From positions 355,137 through 418,515 of the forward strand of contig NZ_JXCA02000022.1 of NCBI RefSeq assembly GCF_000828085.3: a DNA stretch of 63,379 bases, read 5' to 3'. The notes under the pieces were generated by a model, which saw nothing but the letters and a program-made list of their open reading frames with translations, did no database searches and was not told the origin of the DNA. This document shows positions 17,458 to 25,790 of this stretch, in pieces. How positions within the stretch are numbered: position 1 is the first letter of the stretch; every line of letters starts with the position of its first letter. The DNA is from Scytonema tolypothrichoides VB-61278. GTDB lineage: Bacteria; Cyanobacteriota; Cyanobacteriia; Cyanobacteriales; Nostocaceae. A program made the position numbers and the translations under genes.

Positions 17458-18675
17458 ATGAAACCAAATCTTCCCAACCTACCCACATCCACACCTTCTT
17501 TCAATCACCACGTTTCGACGGAACAATTGCAAGGTTCTAATAGTGATGCTCTTGTGCAGCTGCTGTGCAACGAAATGCTACCTCAGGTGAAAACAACATC
17601 TACGTCGGTGCAAGCTATAGCAAAGCGCATTGCAAAAGAAGTGGAACGCATCTGCAATAAAAGTTCTCGCATCCAAACATCAGGACAAATTAAATCTTGG
17701 CTGTTAAATTTGGCAAGGCATCGTTCGCAAAAATGCCTACGTTACTATCAATTGGGTTCAAAAAAAGGTCGTGTAGAATTACATAGCCAATTGGGGGCAA
17801 TGGTTTACCGCCACATTATCACATCAGGTTCAGAGTTAGGGTTTGAAGCTCGTTACAACCTGATTGAAGATTTTTTACAAGCATTTTATCTAGAAGCTAT
17901 CAAAGCTTTCCGACGCGAAAACGAACTTCCTGAGGATTATACCCCGCGTACTCAACTTGAACTCGCAGAATATATGGCGTTTACAGAACAATATGCCAAA
18001 CGTCGCATCAATCTGCCTGGGGGTAATCAACAATTGGTTATATTGCGTGCTCAAAGTTTTGCTCGTCGCTTACCTCAAGAAACCACTGTAGATATTGAAC
18101 AAGCTGTTGAGTCTGCTAAAACTGAAGAAGCAGAATCTTATCAGCGTCACTCAGCAGTTCAACAAGTTCGCTCTCAGATGACAGCACAATCTCAGTTTGA
18201 TCCGGCTGAAGATTCTGAGCGCGATCGCGTCATCTCAGAACTAGTAAAATATTTAGAAGCTCACGGTCAATCTGACTGTATAGATTATCTATCTTTAAAA
18301 CTCCAAGATCTCCCAGCACCAGAAATTGACCAAATTCTAGGTTTAACCAGCCGCCAGCGCGATTATCTGCAACAGCGTTTTAAGTATCATGTAGAAAAGT
18401 TTGCCAAGCAACACCAGTGGCAGTTGGTACATCAATGGTTAGGCGCAGGGCTAGAACAGAAATTGGGTTTATCCTCCCAACAGTGGGAAATATTTGTGAG
18501 CCAACTTTCTGAACAGCAACAGCAAATTTTGCACCTCAAAACTGCAAAACAAAGTGATCAAGCAATAGCCAGAACAATTAAATGTACTCCCAAACAGCTA
18601 CAAAAGCGCTGGACTCAAATGTTAGAAATTGCATGGACTATCCGCAACGGTAGCACAGGAGTACAAGCAGGCTAA
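17458..18675 (+). CDS. HetZ-family heterocyst differentiation protein
   Basis: 405 aa, close to the size of HetZ (about 400). Family segments I recognise: QKCLRYYQLGSKKGRVELHSQLGAMVYR, split here as CLRYYQLGSKKGRVELHSQL then GAMVYR; LIEDFLQAFYLEAIKAFRRE; TQLELAEYMAFTEQYAKRRI; PEIDQILGLTSRQRDYLQQRFKYH. The last resembles a sigma-region-4-like helix-turn-helix and fits the DNA-binding role reported for HetZ. HetZ acts early in heterocyst development and with HetR. The usual patU neighbours are absent, so this may be a paralogue (HetZ-related protein) rather than hetZ itself. Start ATG is 4 bases after an AGAAAAGTC stretch; no strong ribosome site. Confidence 0.85.
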   Translation: MKPNLPNLPTSTPSFNHHVSTEQLQGSNSDALVQLLCNEMLPQVKTTSTSVQAIAKRIAKEVERICNKSSRIQTSGQIKSWLLNLARHRSQKCLRYYQLGSKKGRVELHSQLGAMVYRHIITSGSELGFEARYNLIEDFLQAFYLEAIKAFRRENELPEDYTPRTQLELAEYMAFTEQYAKRRINLPGGNQQLVILRAQSFARRLPQETTVDIEQAVESAKTEEAESYQRHSAVQQVRSQMTAQSQFDPAEDSERDRVISELVKYLEAHGQSDCIDYLSLKLQDLPAPEIDQILGLTSRQRDYLQQRFKYHVEKFAKQHQWQLVHQWLGAGLEQKLGLSSQQWEIFVSQLSEQQQQILHLKTAKQSDQAIARTIKCTPKQLQKRWTQMLEIAWTIRNGSTGVQAG

Positions 18676-18967
18676 AGTTATAGTGAATTGTATTAACCAA
18701 GAAGGTAGTTTTATTCAATTTTCTAGAGTTTATCCTATTTATTTAATGTTAAACATAGATAATTTATTCCTTCTTCTCACTCCAAAATCTGCTGTTTTCC
18801 TTCCCTTCTCTTTTCTCCATCTATTGGGGAATAGAGGAGGATAATGGGGGACAAAGGAAGAGTTGTAGAATTCAAGAATTATCAAATGTTGCAACAAAAA
18901 GTGAATTTTTCTTAAAATAAAAGCTATAATTTATAGTCAACTTTTCATTTTCCAGATTTAGAGAGCA
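18676..18967. other. AT-rich intergenic region
   Basis: Contains purine-rich ggaatagaggaggataatgg (18828-18847) similar in tone to tracts at 21825 and 29112. No gene or clear hairpin. Confidence 0.5.
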
Positions 18968-19450
18968 ATGACTCAAGGTGGCAGAGCAAATCAGTCTGGC
19001 AACGTCTTGGAAAGAACTGTAGAAGGAACTTTGTTAGGGCATGGGTATGAGCTAGTTGGTTCTAATCTCCTAAAAAAGAAGCGTTTGGGACATCTTATAA
19101 ACTGCACCAGCCTGACAAAACGATACGCAAGACAGGTTTACATAGGACCAGGAATTTATGGTACTGATATTTATGTAGACTTTTACATCATTGGTTCAAT
19201 AACAATTCCTTCTGGTTTAATCATTGAATGTAAATGGCAGCAAACGAGTGGCTCCGTTGATGAAAAACTTCCTTACGTTAATTTGAATATTCAGAATTGC
19301 TACCCTGCACCAGCTATTGTTTTGATTGATGGAGGAGGAATGAAACCAGGCTCTATTACTTGGTTAAAAAAACAAGTAGCTCATAATCCGAATTTATTAG
19401 CCGTTCATAGTTTAAGTTCTTTTATTGCTTGGACTAACAATAATTTTTAA
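18968..19450 (+). CDS. PD-(D/E)XK nuclease, probable restriction enzyme
   Basis: 160-aa protein with the nuclease core: GIYGTDIYVDFYI supplies the first acid and LIIECKWQ the E-x-K pair, followed by a run that starts GSVDEKLPY and later APAIVLIDGGGMKPG. This order (beta-hairpin acid, then ExK on the next strand, then a helix and strand with hydrophobic end) is the PD-(D/E)XK fold used by many restriction enzymes. It lies tail-to-tail with a Dam-type methyltransferase 177 bases away, which supports a type II restriction-modification pair. Catalytic residues are intact. Ribosome site AGAGAG upstream of ATG. Small size could also fit a nuclease-like defence protein of unknown target. Confidence 0.75.
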   Translation: MTQGGRANQSGNVLERTVEGTLLGHGYELVGSNLLKKKRLGHLINCTSLTKRYARQVYIGPGIYGTDIYVDFYIIGSITIPSGLIIECKWQQTSGSVDEKLPYVNLNIQNCYPAPAIVLIDGGGMKPGSITWLKKQVAHNPNLLAVHSLSSFIAWTNNNF

Positions 19451-19487
19451 TCTAGGACTCATATTTGATTTTTGAAAACGTAGTAGT

Positions 19488-19561
19488 AGGGTGCGTTATG
19501 CCTCTGGCTAACGCACCATCATCAGGCTTTGGTGCGTTATGCACTCTCACACACCCTACTA
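19488..19561. repeat. Intergenic inverted repeat between nuclease and methylase
   Basis: gtagggtg at 19488 and caccctac near 19553 bracket three partly inverted copies of tgcgttatgc / taacgcacc. Likely forms a branched hairpin and may terminate both convergent genes. Confidence 0.65.
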
Positions 19562-19626
19562 CAGGTACTTAGATCTTTTCACCAAATAAAATCGGATTCT
19601 TATATGTATGGGTAACTGTTCACGAT

Positions 19627-20475
19627 CTATTTAGGATTGCTGTACGAAGTAACTAACAATTCATTAATTAATCCACGTTTTTTTGCATTAGAATTTATTG
19701 ATCTCCCAGCCGAGACAGTATGTATTTCAAAATCTTTGTAAAGGTTGCGAATAAATGAAGTGTCTGAATTAGATAGCATCACTTTAACGCCACGTTTTGC
19801 AAGTGCCATGAAAACTTCTGCGAGTTGAATTTGCTCTTTTTCATGAAAACTATAACGACTATATGATGTAAAATTACTGGTGGAACTGACTGGATAATAA
19901 GGTGGATCAAAGTAGACAAAATCATCCTGACTGCTAGCAGAATTTAGCACTTCTTCAAAGCTTCTTACTTCTATCTCTGCTGATTGCAAAGCCCGTGATG
20001 CTAAACGTAAGCCAGATAAATCACAAATGTTAGGTTTTTTGTATCTGCCCATTGGCACATTAAATTCGCCTTTGGAGTTTTCTCTGTAAAGACCGTTAAA
20101 ACAAGTTTTGTTCAAATATATTAAACGCGCTGCTTTTTTTAAGTCACTATCTTCAACAGTCTTTCGCATTTGATAGTAATAATCTTTACTATGTTGTTTT
20201 GTATGAAAAATGAGAAGATTAATTAAGTCATCTAAATGGGTTTTGACGCAATTATAAGTATTAATGAGTTCTGAGTTAATATCAGTTAATATTGCTTGTT
20301 TTGGTCGTTGATTGTACAAATAGAAAAAAACTGCGCCACCTCCGAGAAATGGCTCATAGTAAGTTTTGAAATTCTCAGGAAAAAATGTATGATATTTTGG
20401 AATTAATCTGCTTTTGCCGCCAGCCCATTTTAAAAATGGACGTGGCAATTCTTCTTTAGAAACTTGACTTAACAT
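19627..20475 (-). CDS. DNA adenine methyltransferase, Dam/D12 class
   Basis: Alpha-class N6-adenine methyltransferase. Motif I FLKWAGGK (SAM binding) lies near the N terminus, followed by YYEPFLGGGAVFF; motif IV is DPPY in FVYFDPPYYP; NKTCFNGLYRENSKGEFNVPMG is the D12-type substrate segment. 282 aa from this ATG; an upstream ATG (20505) would add ten hydrophobic residues not usual in the family. The D12/Dam family commonly modifies GATC, which lies at the heart of the HIP1 octamer abundant here; the gene could be the widely kept cyanobacterial GATC methylase (DmtA type) or the partner of the adjacent nuclease. Confidence 0.9.
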   Translation of the reverse strand: MLSQVSKEELPRPFLKWAGGKSRLIPKYHTFFPENFKTYYEPFLGGGAVFFYLYNQRPKQAILTDINSELINTYNCVKTHLDDLINLLIFHTKQHSKDYYYQMRKTVEDSDLKKAARLIYLNKTCFNGLYRENSKGEFNVPMGRYKKPNICDLSGLRLASRALQSAEIEVRSFEEVLNSASSQDDFVYFDPPYYPVSSTSNFTSYSRYSFHEKEQIQLAEVFMALAKRGVKVMLSNSDTSFIRNLYKDFEIHTVSAGRSINSNAKKRGLINELLVTSYSNPK

Positions 20476-20578
20476 TTCAGTAACTAGAATCAATACAATT
20501 GTCATTTTTTTTGTCTTTATATAGAATTATATCCTAGTTAAGTAGAACCACCGAATTAAACATAAAATGCGTGGTGCC

Positions 20579-20611
20579 ATAAACCCGGTTTGTTCAAGAA
20601 ACCGGGTTTAT
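20579..20611. repeat. Strong hairpin, 13-bp stem
   Basis: ataaacccggttt / aaaccgggtttat with a 7-base loop, followed by aaatttt. Lies upstream of both divergent neighbours (methylase and DUF751), so it is not in an obvious terminator position; a dispersed hairpin of a type common in cyanobacteria. Confidence 0.75.
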
Positions 20612-20669
20612 AAATTTTAGTTTTTTTATGTTTATCTACTTATTTTAAATATAAATAAAGAATTTTTAA

Positions 20670-20757
20670 ATGAACCGCGTTAGCGCAGCGTGTCCGTTAG
20701 CGGAGCGTGCCCGCAGGGCATAGGACATAGACGCAAAGTTCGCTAAGAGAAGAAATA
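20670..20757. repeat. GC-rich short repeat block
   Basis: Contains gcgttagcgcagcgtgtccg and gttagcggagcgtgcccgc. The word cgttagcggagcg recurs at 48140 inside the response-regulator gene. The rest of 20506-21001 is AT-rich and shows no gene. Confidence 0.7.
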
Positions 20758-21001
20758 AAAGAGAAGAGTGGAAATTTTTTATTTAAAATGGTGTTTTTTC
20801 GATTCCATTAAGTAGAGAAATATTTCAAAACGTAGAAGAAAGTCTTTGCGATGACTGCGCTTAACAGAGTGCAGATAGCAGAGGACATTTTATGTTTCCT
20901 TAAGTTGAGCAACTGAGTAAGTCTCTCATGTCAGATTACAATGAGAAGAAATAAACCAATCAAAAAAACGTGTCGTCTATAATAAGGTAGTCTAAATTTA
21001 G

Positions 21002-21208
21002 ATGTTTGACGGATTTTGGAAGAATATTGGTCGCTATGCTCGCTACTTCATTACAACACTCTTGGGTGTGGTATTGAATGCCTATGCGCCCTTGATACCT
21101 CTTTTTAAACGCCCAATCACCTTAATACCTATTTTGGGCTTCTTTTTAGGTACTCTGGTTTTCATTACTCTCACGCTACGTGCGATGCTTGGTTTGAGTA
21201 CAATTTAG
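21002..21208 (+). CDS. DUF751 (Ycf33-like) membrane protein
   Basis: 68-aa protein with two membrane segments (YFITTLLGVVLNAYAPLIPLF and LIPILGFFLGTLVFITLTLRAML) and the family start FWKNIGRYARYF. DUF751/Ycf33 proteins occur in cyanobacteria and plastids; role unknown. It precedes rbfA by 86 bases in the same direction, an arrangement seen in other cyanobacteria, so the two are likely in one operon with the GH3 gene perhaps further on. Confidence 0.87.
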   Translation: MFDGFWKNIGRYARYFITTLLGVVLNAYAPLIPLFKRPITLIPILGFFLGTLVFITLTLRAMLGLSTI

Positions 21209-21294
21209 ACTATGACTCTAGTGGGAGGTTTACTCCCCTAATAAAGTCGTATTTATGTATTGTGTAGTAGATCCTCTGTGAGGAGACGAATTTT

Positions 21295-21699
21295 ATGGCT
21301 ACAGATCGCCGCGTTTCCCGCGTTGCTGAGTTGATTAAACGGGAAGTTAGCCAAATGTTACTCAACGGTATCAAAGATGATCGTGTGGGGACAGGAATGG
21401 TGAGTGTTACTGACGTTGATGTATCTGGAGATTTGCAACACGCGAAAATCTTCGTCAGTATTTATGGCACAGAGGAAGCCAAGGCAGAAACAATGGCTGG
21501 CTTGAAGTCGGCGACAGGTTACGTTCGCAGTGAACTTGGTGCACGAGTGCGTCTGCGTCGCACACCAGAAGTGGTGTTTATTGAAGATCGATCTATAGAA
21601 CGCGGTACAAAAGTGCTGTCGCTCTTAAATAAGCTTCAGCTAGAACGTCAACTGGAAAATCCTGCACAAGAAAATGAAGATAATTTCATTGAAGAATAA
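21295..21699 (+). CDS. rbfA: Ribosome-binding factor A
   Basis: Binds the 30S subunit and helps 16S rRNA 5' end maturation, notably in the cold. Single KH-type domain: [18 protein letters not shown] at the start, [25 protein letters not shown] in the middle, [37 protein letters not shown] at the end, all family-typical; 134 aa is the normal length. Ribosome site GAGGAG lies 9 bases before ATG. Confidence 0.96.
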   Translation: MATDRRVSRVAELIKREVSQMLLNGIKDDRVGTGMVSVTDVDVSGDLQHAKIFVSIYGTEEAKAETMAGLKSATGYVRSELGARVRLRRTPEVVFIEDRSIERGTKVLSLLNKLQLERQLENPAQENEDNFIEE

Positions 21700-21766
21700 A
21701 GATTTGTGTCTGGAGGATTAAGTAACGTAAACAACAATTAATTAAGGTACATCAGCCAAACATTTT

Positions 21767-21790
21767 ACAGACACGACAAGTCGTGTCTGT
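21767..21790. terminator. Palindromic hairpin after rbfA
   Basis: acagacacgac / gtcgtgtctgt, almost no loop, followed by ttt. Possible terminator of the DUF751-rbfA unit; also resembles dispersed palindromes in related genomes. Confidence 0.6.
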
Positions 21791-22239
21791 TTAAATTTGC
21801 TTAATGCAAAGCTCAGGAAGGGAGTGAGGGAAGAAAAGAGGAAAGGAGAGAGGGAGTTATTTTTATGTTTGTTTACTGTTCACTGCGCTGCACTGAGGTT
21901 GTCGAAGTGTTCACTGTTAAGAGTTTGTACTTATTCTAAAAGGCAGAGTAGTTTACAAAACTAAATATCGGCAGGTTAACAGAGGGTTAATTGTGGGGTT
22001 TCGGGTATGGTGCAAATTCTTTTCCCTACATCTAACATAGGGACAATATCTTTCGTCTGATGCAATCGGACTGTTAAAGGTCTATTTTTGCTTAGCAAAC
22101 TCTAAAATGAGATTTTGACTTGACATGCCATGTCTTAGAAAAAAGCCATTGGTTTTTGCTTAGCAAACTAAGATAGCTGTCGGTACTCTTGCTTGTTGCG
22201 CTGGGTTTTCCCTTTTTGAATTTTGAATTGTAACTGCTT
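21791..22239. other. Intergenic region before GH3 gene
   Basis: Holds a purine-rich tract (21818-21866, ggaagggagtgagggaag and following) that ends gggagttattttt, the same ending as a tract near 29125. The word tttttgcttagcaaact occurs twice (about 22085 and 22156). No gene seen. Confidence 0.55.
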
Positions 22240-23838
22240 ATGCTGCCCGATATAGACAAACTCTCCCTGGCTGAACAGGTGGCTCAGATGATCGTTGTTC
22301 GTGCCTCGGGCTTCTTATTTGATCACCAAATTCAGTATCCTGTCTGGGAACCACCAGCAGCAAAACTCCAACACTGGGTGCAAGACTTGGGCGTTGGTGG
22401 AGTGATTTTACTGGGGGGAAGTGCTGGGGAATTAGCTATCAGGACACAACAATTGCAAAAATGGGCGAAAACTCCTCTACTCATTGCTGCTGATATTGAA
22501 GAAGGTGTCGGACAGCGGTTTAGTGGCTCAACTTGGTTTCCGCCACCAATGGCGTTAGCCTCTATCTTCCGTAAGAACCAAAAGTTGGGTTTGGATTATG
22601 CCCAAAAAATGGGAGCCATCACTGCACAAGAAGCTTTAGCCATTGGGATTAACTGGGTACTCGCTCCTGTGGTGGATGTGAACAATAATCCTGATAATCC
22701 TGTGATTAATGTTCGCGCTTTTGGCGAAACGCCTGATGAGGTTAGTCAGTTGGCTTGCGCTTTTATTCGTGGTGCAAAAGGTTATCCTGTCCTGACAACG
22801 GCAAAGCATTTTCCTGGACATGGGGACACTGCTGTTGATTCTCATCTGGATTTACCAGTGATTCCACACTCTTTAGAACGGCTGGCAGAAGTGGAATTAC
22901 CACCTTTTGCTGCGGCGATCGCCTCAGGTGTCGATACAGTCATGAGCGCTCACCTATTAATACCTAGTTTAGATCCAGAACTACCAGCAACCTTGTCACA
23001 CAAGATATTAACAGGGCAGTTGCGGCAAGAATTGGGCTTTGAAGGCTTAATCACGACAGATGCTTTGGTTATGGGCGCTATTGCCAACCGCTATGGGGCT
23101 TCGGTTGCTCCTGTGATGGCTGTGGAAGCTGGTGCTGATATTTTACTGATGCCTGTTGATCCTGAAGAGACTATTAATGCTGTATGTAGCGCTGTTGAAA
23201 GTGGTCGGATTTCGCGATCGCGCATTCGCGAGTCTGTTGAGCGTATTTGGAAAGCAAAGAGCAAAATCTCCTCTGAACCACCAGTAACCACTACAGGTTT
23301 TATCGAGGGCACCGCCCAAAAGGATGCTTTCAACATTGTTGCTGAGATTTTGCAGCAAAGCCAAATCATTCATGGCTCTGCGTTAGCATTAGAGCAACTC
23401 ATAGATTTAATAAAACTTAATGATAAGCCAAAACTGAATTTATACAATATAATCATTGTTGATGATGTCCTAGGGTGTGATTTTTTAAACAAAAATACGC
23501 CAGTAATTACACTGACAAAAAAAGTGGGATATCAGATTCAAATTGTTGATTCTCAAACTCAAAACACTCTTCACTTGGAGGAAAATCATCCGACTTTACT
23601 ACAAGTCTTTATCAGAGGAAATCCATTTCGTGGGAGTGCAGGACTCACCAAGGCAGCAGAAGGCTTATTTAAGAAATTGTTAACAACCAAGGACTTACAA
23701 GCTTTTGTATTGTACGGTAGCCCATATGTATGGCAGCAGTTTATACCTTTACTTCCGAGGGATATTCCTGGTGTATTTTCTTATGGGCAAATGCCAGCAG
23801 CACAAGACAGCGCTCTACGCACCCTCTTTGGTATGTAG
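22240..23838 (+). CDS. Glycoside hydrolase family 3 (beta-hexosaminidase-like)
   Basis: 532 aa. TIM-barrel GH3 domain over about residues 1-340: DLGVGGVILLGG, LLIAADIEEGVGQRF, KHFPGHGDTAVDSH (the NagZ-type KHFPGHGxT motif with the His used as acid/base partner), LGFEGLITTDALVMGAI with the nucleophile Asp in TTDAL. The second part (about 350-532) is a smaller alpha/beta domain. No signal peptide, so likely cytosolic, acting on peptidoglycan-derived GlcNAc-anhydroMurNAc (recycling) if NagZ-like; a beta-glucosidase role cannot be excluded. Follows rbfA as in other cyanobacteria. Confidence 0.9.
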   Translation: MLPDIDKLSLAEQVAQMIVVRASGFLFDHQIQYPVWEPPAAKLQHWVQDLGVGGVILLGGSAGELAIRTQQLQKWAKTPLLIAADIEEGVGQRFSGSTWFPPPMALASIFRKNQKLGLDYAQKMGAITAQEALAIGINWVLAPVVDVNNNPDNPVINVRAFGETPDEVSQLACAFIRGAKGYPVLTTAKHFPGHGDTAVDSHLDLPVIPHSLERLAEVELPPFAAAIASGVDTVMSAHLLIPSLDPELPATLSHKILTGQLRQELGFEGLITTDALVMGAIANRYGASVAPVMAVEAGADILLMPVDPEETINAVCSAVESGRISRSRIRESVERIWKAKSKISSEPPVTTTGFIEGTAQKDAFNIVAEILQQSQIIHGSALALEQLIDLIKLNDKPKLNLYNIIIVDDVLGCDFLNKNTPVITLTKKVGYQIQIVDSQTQNTLHLEENHPTLLQVFIRGNPFRGSAGLTKAAEGLFKKLLTTKDLQAFVLYGSPYVWQQFIPLLPRDIPGVFSYGQMPAAQDSALRTLFGM

Positions 23839-24150
23839 ACAATCTGTCTGGTAGAAACATCTTGCCTTGCTAAACAATCCTTTGTGGCAGTCACTCACAG
23901 CCTCAACAACGTTAGCAAGATGCATCAACTCTCCTATTTTTGTTGTCCTGCAATACAATTTGAGCAAATGTCAGGGTTCGTTGATTTTCTTAATATTTCT
24001 TCATATTTTTTTAGGATGTGTAGCGTCAAAATGAAAATAGTTCCGTATATAAAACTACAAAAGCCAAACGACTAGGTTTGTATATCTATCAACGTTTGTT
24101 CCTAAGGGATTTTGGGAAACCATCTACGTGTTAAATTGTGAGCAAAAACC
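23839..24150. other. Intergenic region, no gene seen
   Basis: A short open frame at 23884-24075 lacks protein-like features. Otherwise AT-rich with no clear repeat or hairpin. Confidence 0.5.
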
Positions 24151-24387
24151 ATGACAGTGAATACGGTGCCTTCTATCAGTTACTACTCTCTAGATGTGAT
24201 ACAAGATGAAGCACGCCGACTGGTGCAAAAAGGCTTGGTAAGCAGACAGCAGCCGATTTATACCCTGTGCCAATACATCCCGGCTAGAGAGTGGGTATGT
24301 ATTGAATGCGAGCTAGAAAAGTGTGATTTCTTGCTGCGCGATCGCATTGCCGATCTGATTGGTCGAGAACAGTGGGAAAACGACTAA
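24151..24387 (+). CDS. DUF4327 family protein
   Basis: 78-aa cyanobacterial protein with family pattern SYYSLDVIQDEARRLVQKGLVSRQQPIYTLCQYI and REWVCIECELE. Three cysteines including the spaced CIECELEKC could bind a metal, but this is only a suggestion. Soluble, acidic C terminus. No operon partner. Function unknown. Confidence 0.85.
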   Translation: MTVNTVPSISYYSLDVIQDEARRLVQKGLVSRQQPIYTLCQYIPAREWVCIECELEKCDFLLRDRIADLIGREQWEND

Positions 24388-24653
24388 TCAGTTTTTCATT
24401 TTTGATTCTGGAGTGGGATATACGAATTGACAAAAAGGATTTAACGCTCAATTTTTAAGGTAATCTCTGCTTTTTATGAACCTTTTCCAGTCCAAAATCT
24501 CAAATATCCCATCTTCCATCGATACAAAAGTGTTTTCTGGAGATTTTTAATCTACATCAGCCTTGCAACCACTCGTCAAAGCAGCGCTAGAAGTGTGGTT
24601 GCACCTTCGGTGTAAGTATTTTAGGGTGTTAATGCAATGTTTACGCGTGTTGA

Positions 24654-24687
24654 TCCGGAGCAGTTCAATTTTAGGAACTACTCCGGA
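24654..24687. terminator. Terminator-like hairpin
   Basis: tccggag-c-agttc / gaact-a-ctccgga stem with a small AT-rich loop, followed by agttttg. It lies about 270 bases past the DUF4327 gene, so it may end a long 3' UTR or a small RNA. Confidence 0.5.
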
Positions 24688-24754
24688 AGTTTTGTATATC
24701 TCTTAAGAAACACAGGGAACAGGGAACTCTTAACAGGCAGAGGAAGAATCAATC

Positions 24755-24860
24755 GACGTTAACTCTTATTTCTCCCGAATATCATTCACACAGCTAACAC
24801 GCAGCTTAAGAAAAAACTACTAGCCGGACGTTAACTCTTATTTCTCCCGAATATCATTCG
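24755..24860. repeat. 33-bp direct repeat, 73-bp offset
   Basis: gacgttaactcttatttctc and the following cccgaatatcattc occur at 24755-24787 and identically at 24828-24860. The spacer is 40 bases. The remainder of 24388-24869 contains no gene; aggg-aac words near 24710 are short tandem-type repeats. Confidence 0.85.
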
Positions 24861-24869
24861 CACCTACCA

Positions 24870-25220
24870 TTATCCGACTTGTTCGAGATACTGGTTAATA
24901 TCTTCTATGACACGCGTCAGTTCAGCTTCTGTTGTCAAGCGAATAGTCGCATCGCGGACAGTTAGCAGGACTTTGGCAGCAAAAGGAGTAGACCATATAT
25001 TAGGATTACAAAAAATTTCTAAAAACACCTCTCCCGTGTAACGATATTCCATTGGACGCTGGGGACTGGGTTTACCACCGGGAGTGGTTTTAGCAGCAAC
25101 AGCTTTAAGGCTTTGCATCAATTCATCTAGCGCTGCTTTCAATTCCCGTGCTGCTTGAGGTGAAAAACTAAAAGAGACAGAACCTTCTACTAGGTTCAGT
25201 GTCAGACGATTTTCGGACAT
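24870..25220 (-). CDS. Conserved hypothetical protein, 116 aa
   Basis: Soluble protein starting [34 protein letters not shown] (beta strand then helix), with a Pro/Lys linker ([12 protein letters not shown]) and ending in a helix [16 protein letters not shown]. No cysteine-rich motif; contains two Trp/Phe-rich strand regions ([22 protein letters not shown]). No family name recognised; appears to be a cyanobacterial conserved protein. It stands alone with its own upstream region. Confidence 0.72.
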   Translation of the reverse strand: MSENRLTLNLVEGSVSFSFSPQAARELKAALDELMQSLKAVAAKTTPGGKPSPQRPMEYRYTGEVFLEIFCNPNIWSTPFAAKVLLTVRDATIRLTTEAELTRVIEDINQYLEQVG

Positions 25221-25398
25221 GAGCTATTTATCAAAACATCTTGCTACATATAACATTCTCCTTGGAATGTGCCACCTCCGTAGCATGGAGGTGGAAACAG
25301 TCTGTAGCATCATTTCTTCACGGACAGCATGGCAATGGAGCTAAAAATCCTATCGAATTCACGTAGTTTTAGCCACTTAATTCGTCTGAATGCATCAA

Positions 25399-25569
25399 TT
25401 ACTCAACTTGTTTGTGTGTCAACGGAGGAATTTCTCTGCTAATAATTTGATTACACAAATCCACACACTCATTGCAGATGTAAATAGGGACATTTCCCCC
25501 CAATAGTGGTGGACCTGCAATCAGTAAATTAACCTCTGACACACCTTCCTTGCTGAACGACTCTACTTA
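25399..25569 (-). pseudogene. ClpX-type zinc-finger fragment
   Basis: The frame reads FSKEGVSEVNLLIAGPPLLGG, then NVPIYICNECVDLCNQII and ends in TAA at 25399. The ICNECVDLC block is the second half of the ClpX C4 zinc finger (consensus LIAGPxVYICxECVDLC). The first C-x2-C pair, expected just before the SKEG part, is missing because a TAA (25572-25570) and altered bases replace it. A GTG at 25542 could start a 47-aa peptide with only two of four zinc ligands. Too short for the usual detection; best read as a decayed stand-alone zinc-finger gene. Confidence 0.6.
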
Positions 25570-25790
25570 ATAGTGGCAAAGTCAAGATCAAAGGTTACTT
25601 GTAGCAACAAGCGGGGGCTAAATGCTGAAAAGTTAGATGCACGCTCGTTGTTAAATGATATGAGTAAAAATTTTGTGCTCTGAGGAGTCAATTCAGAATC
25701 CATAACCTGATTCTGATAAGGAGTTGAAATGTTTTTGTCATGTTTTAAGTTCTACATTAGAAGTCATAGAACTTGATAAAAAAATACTTT

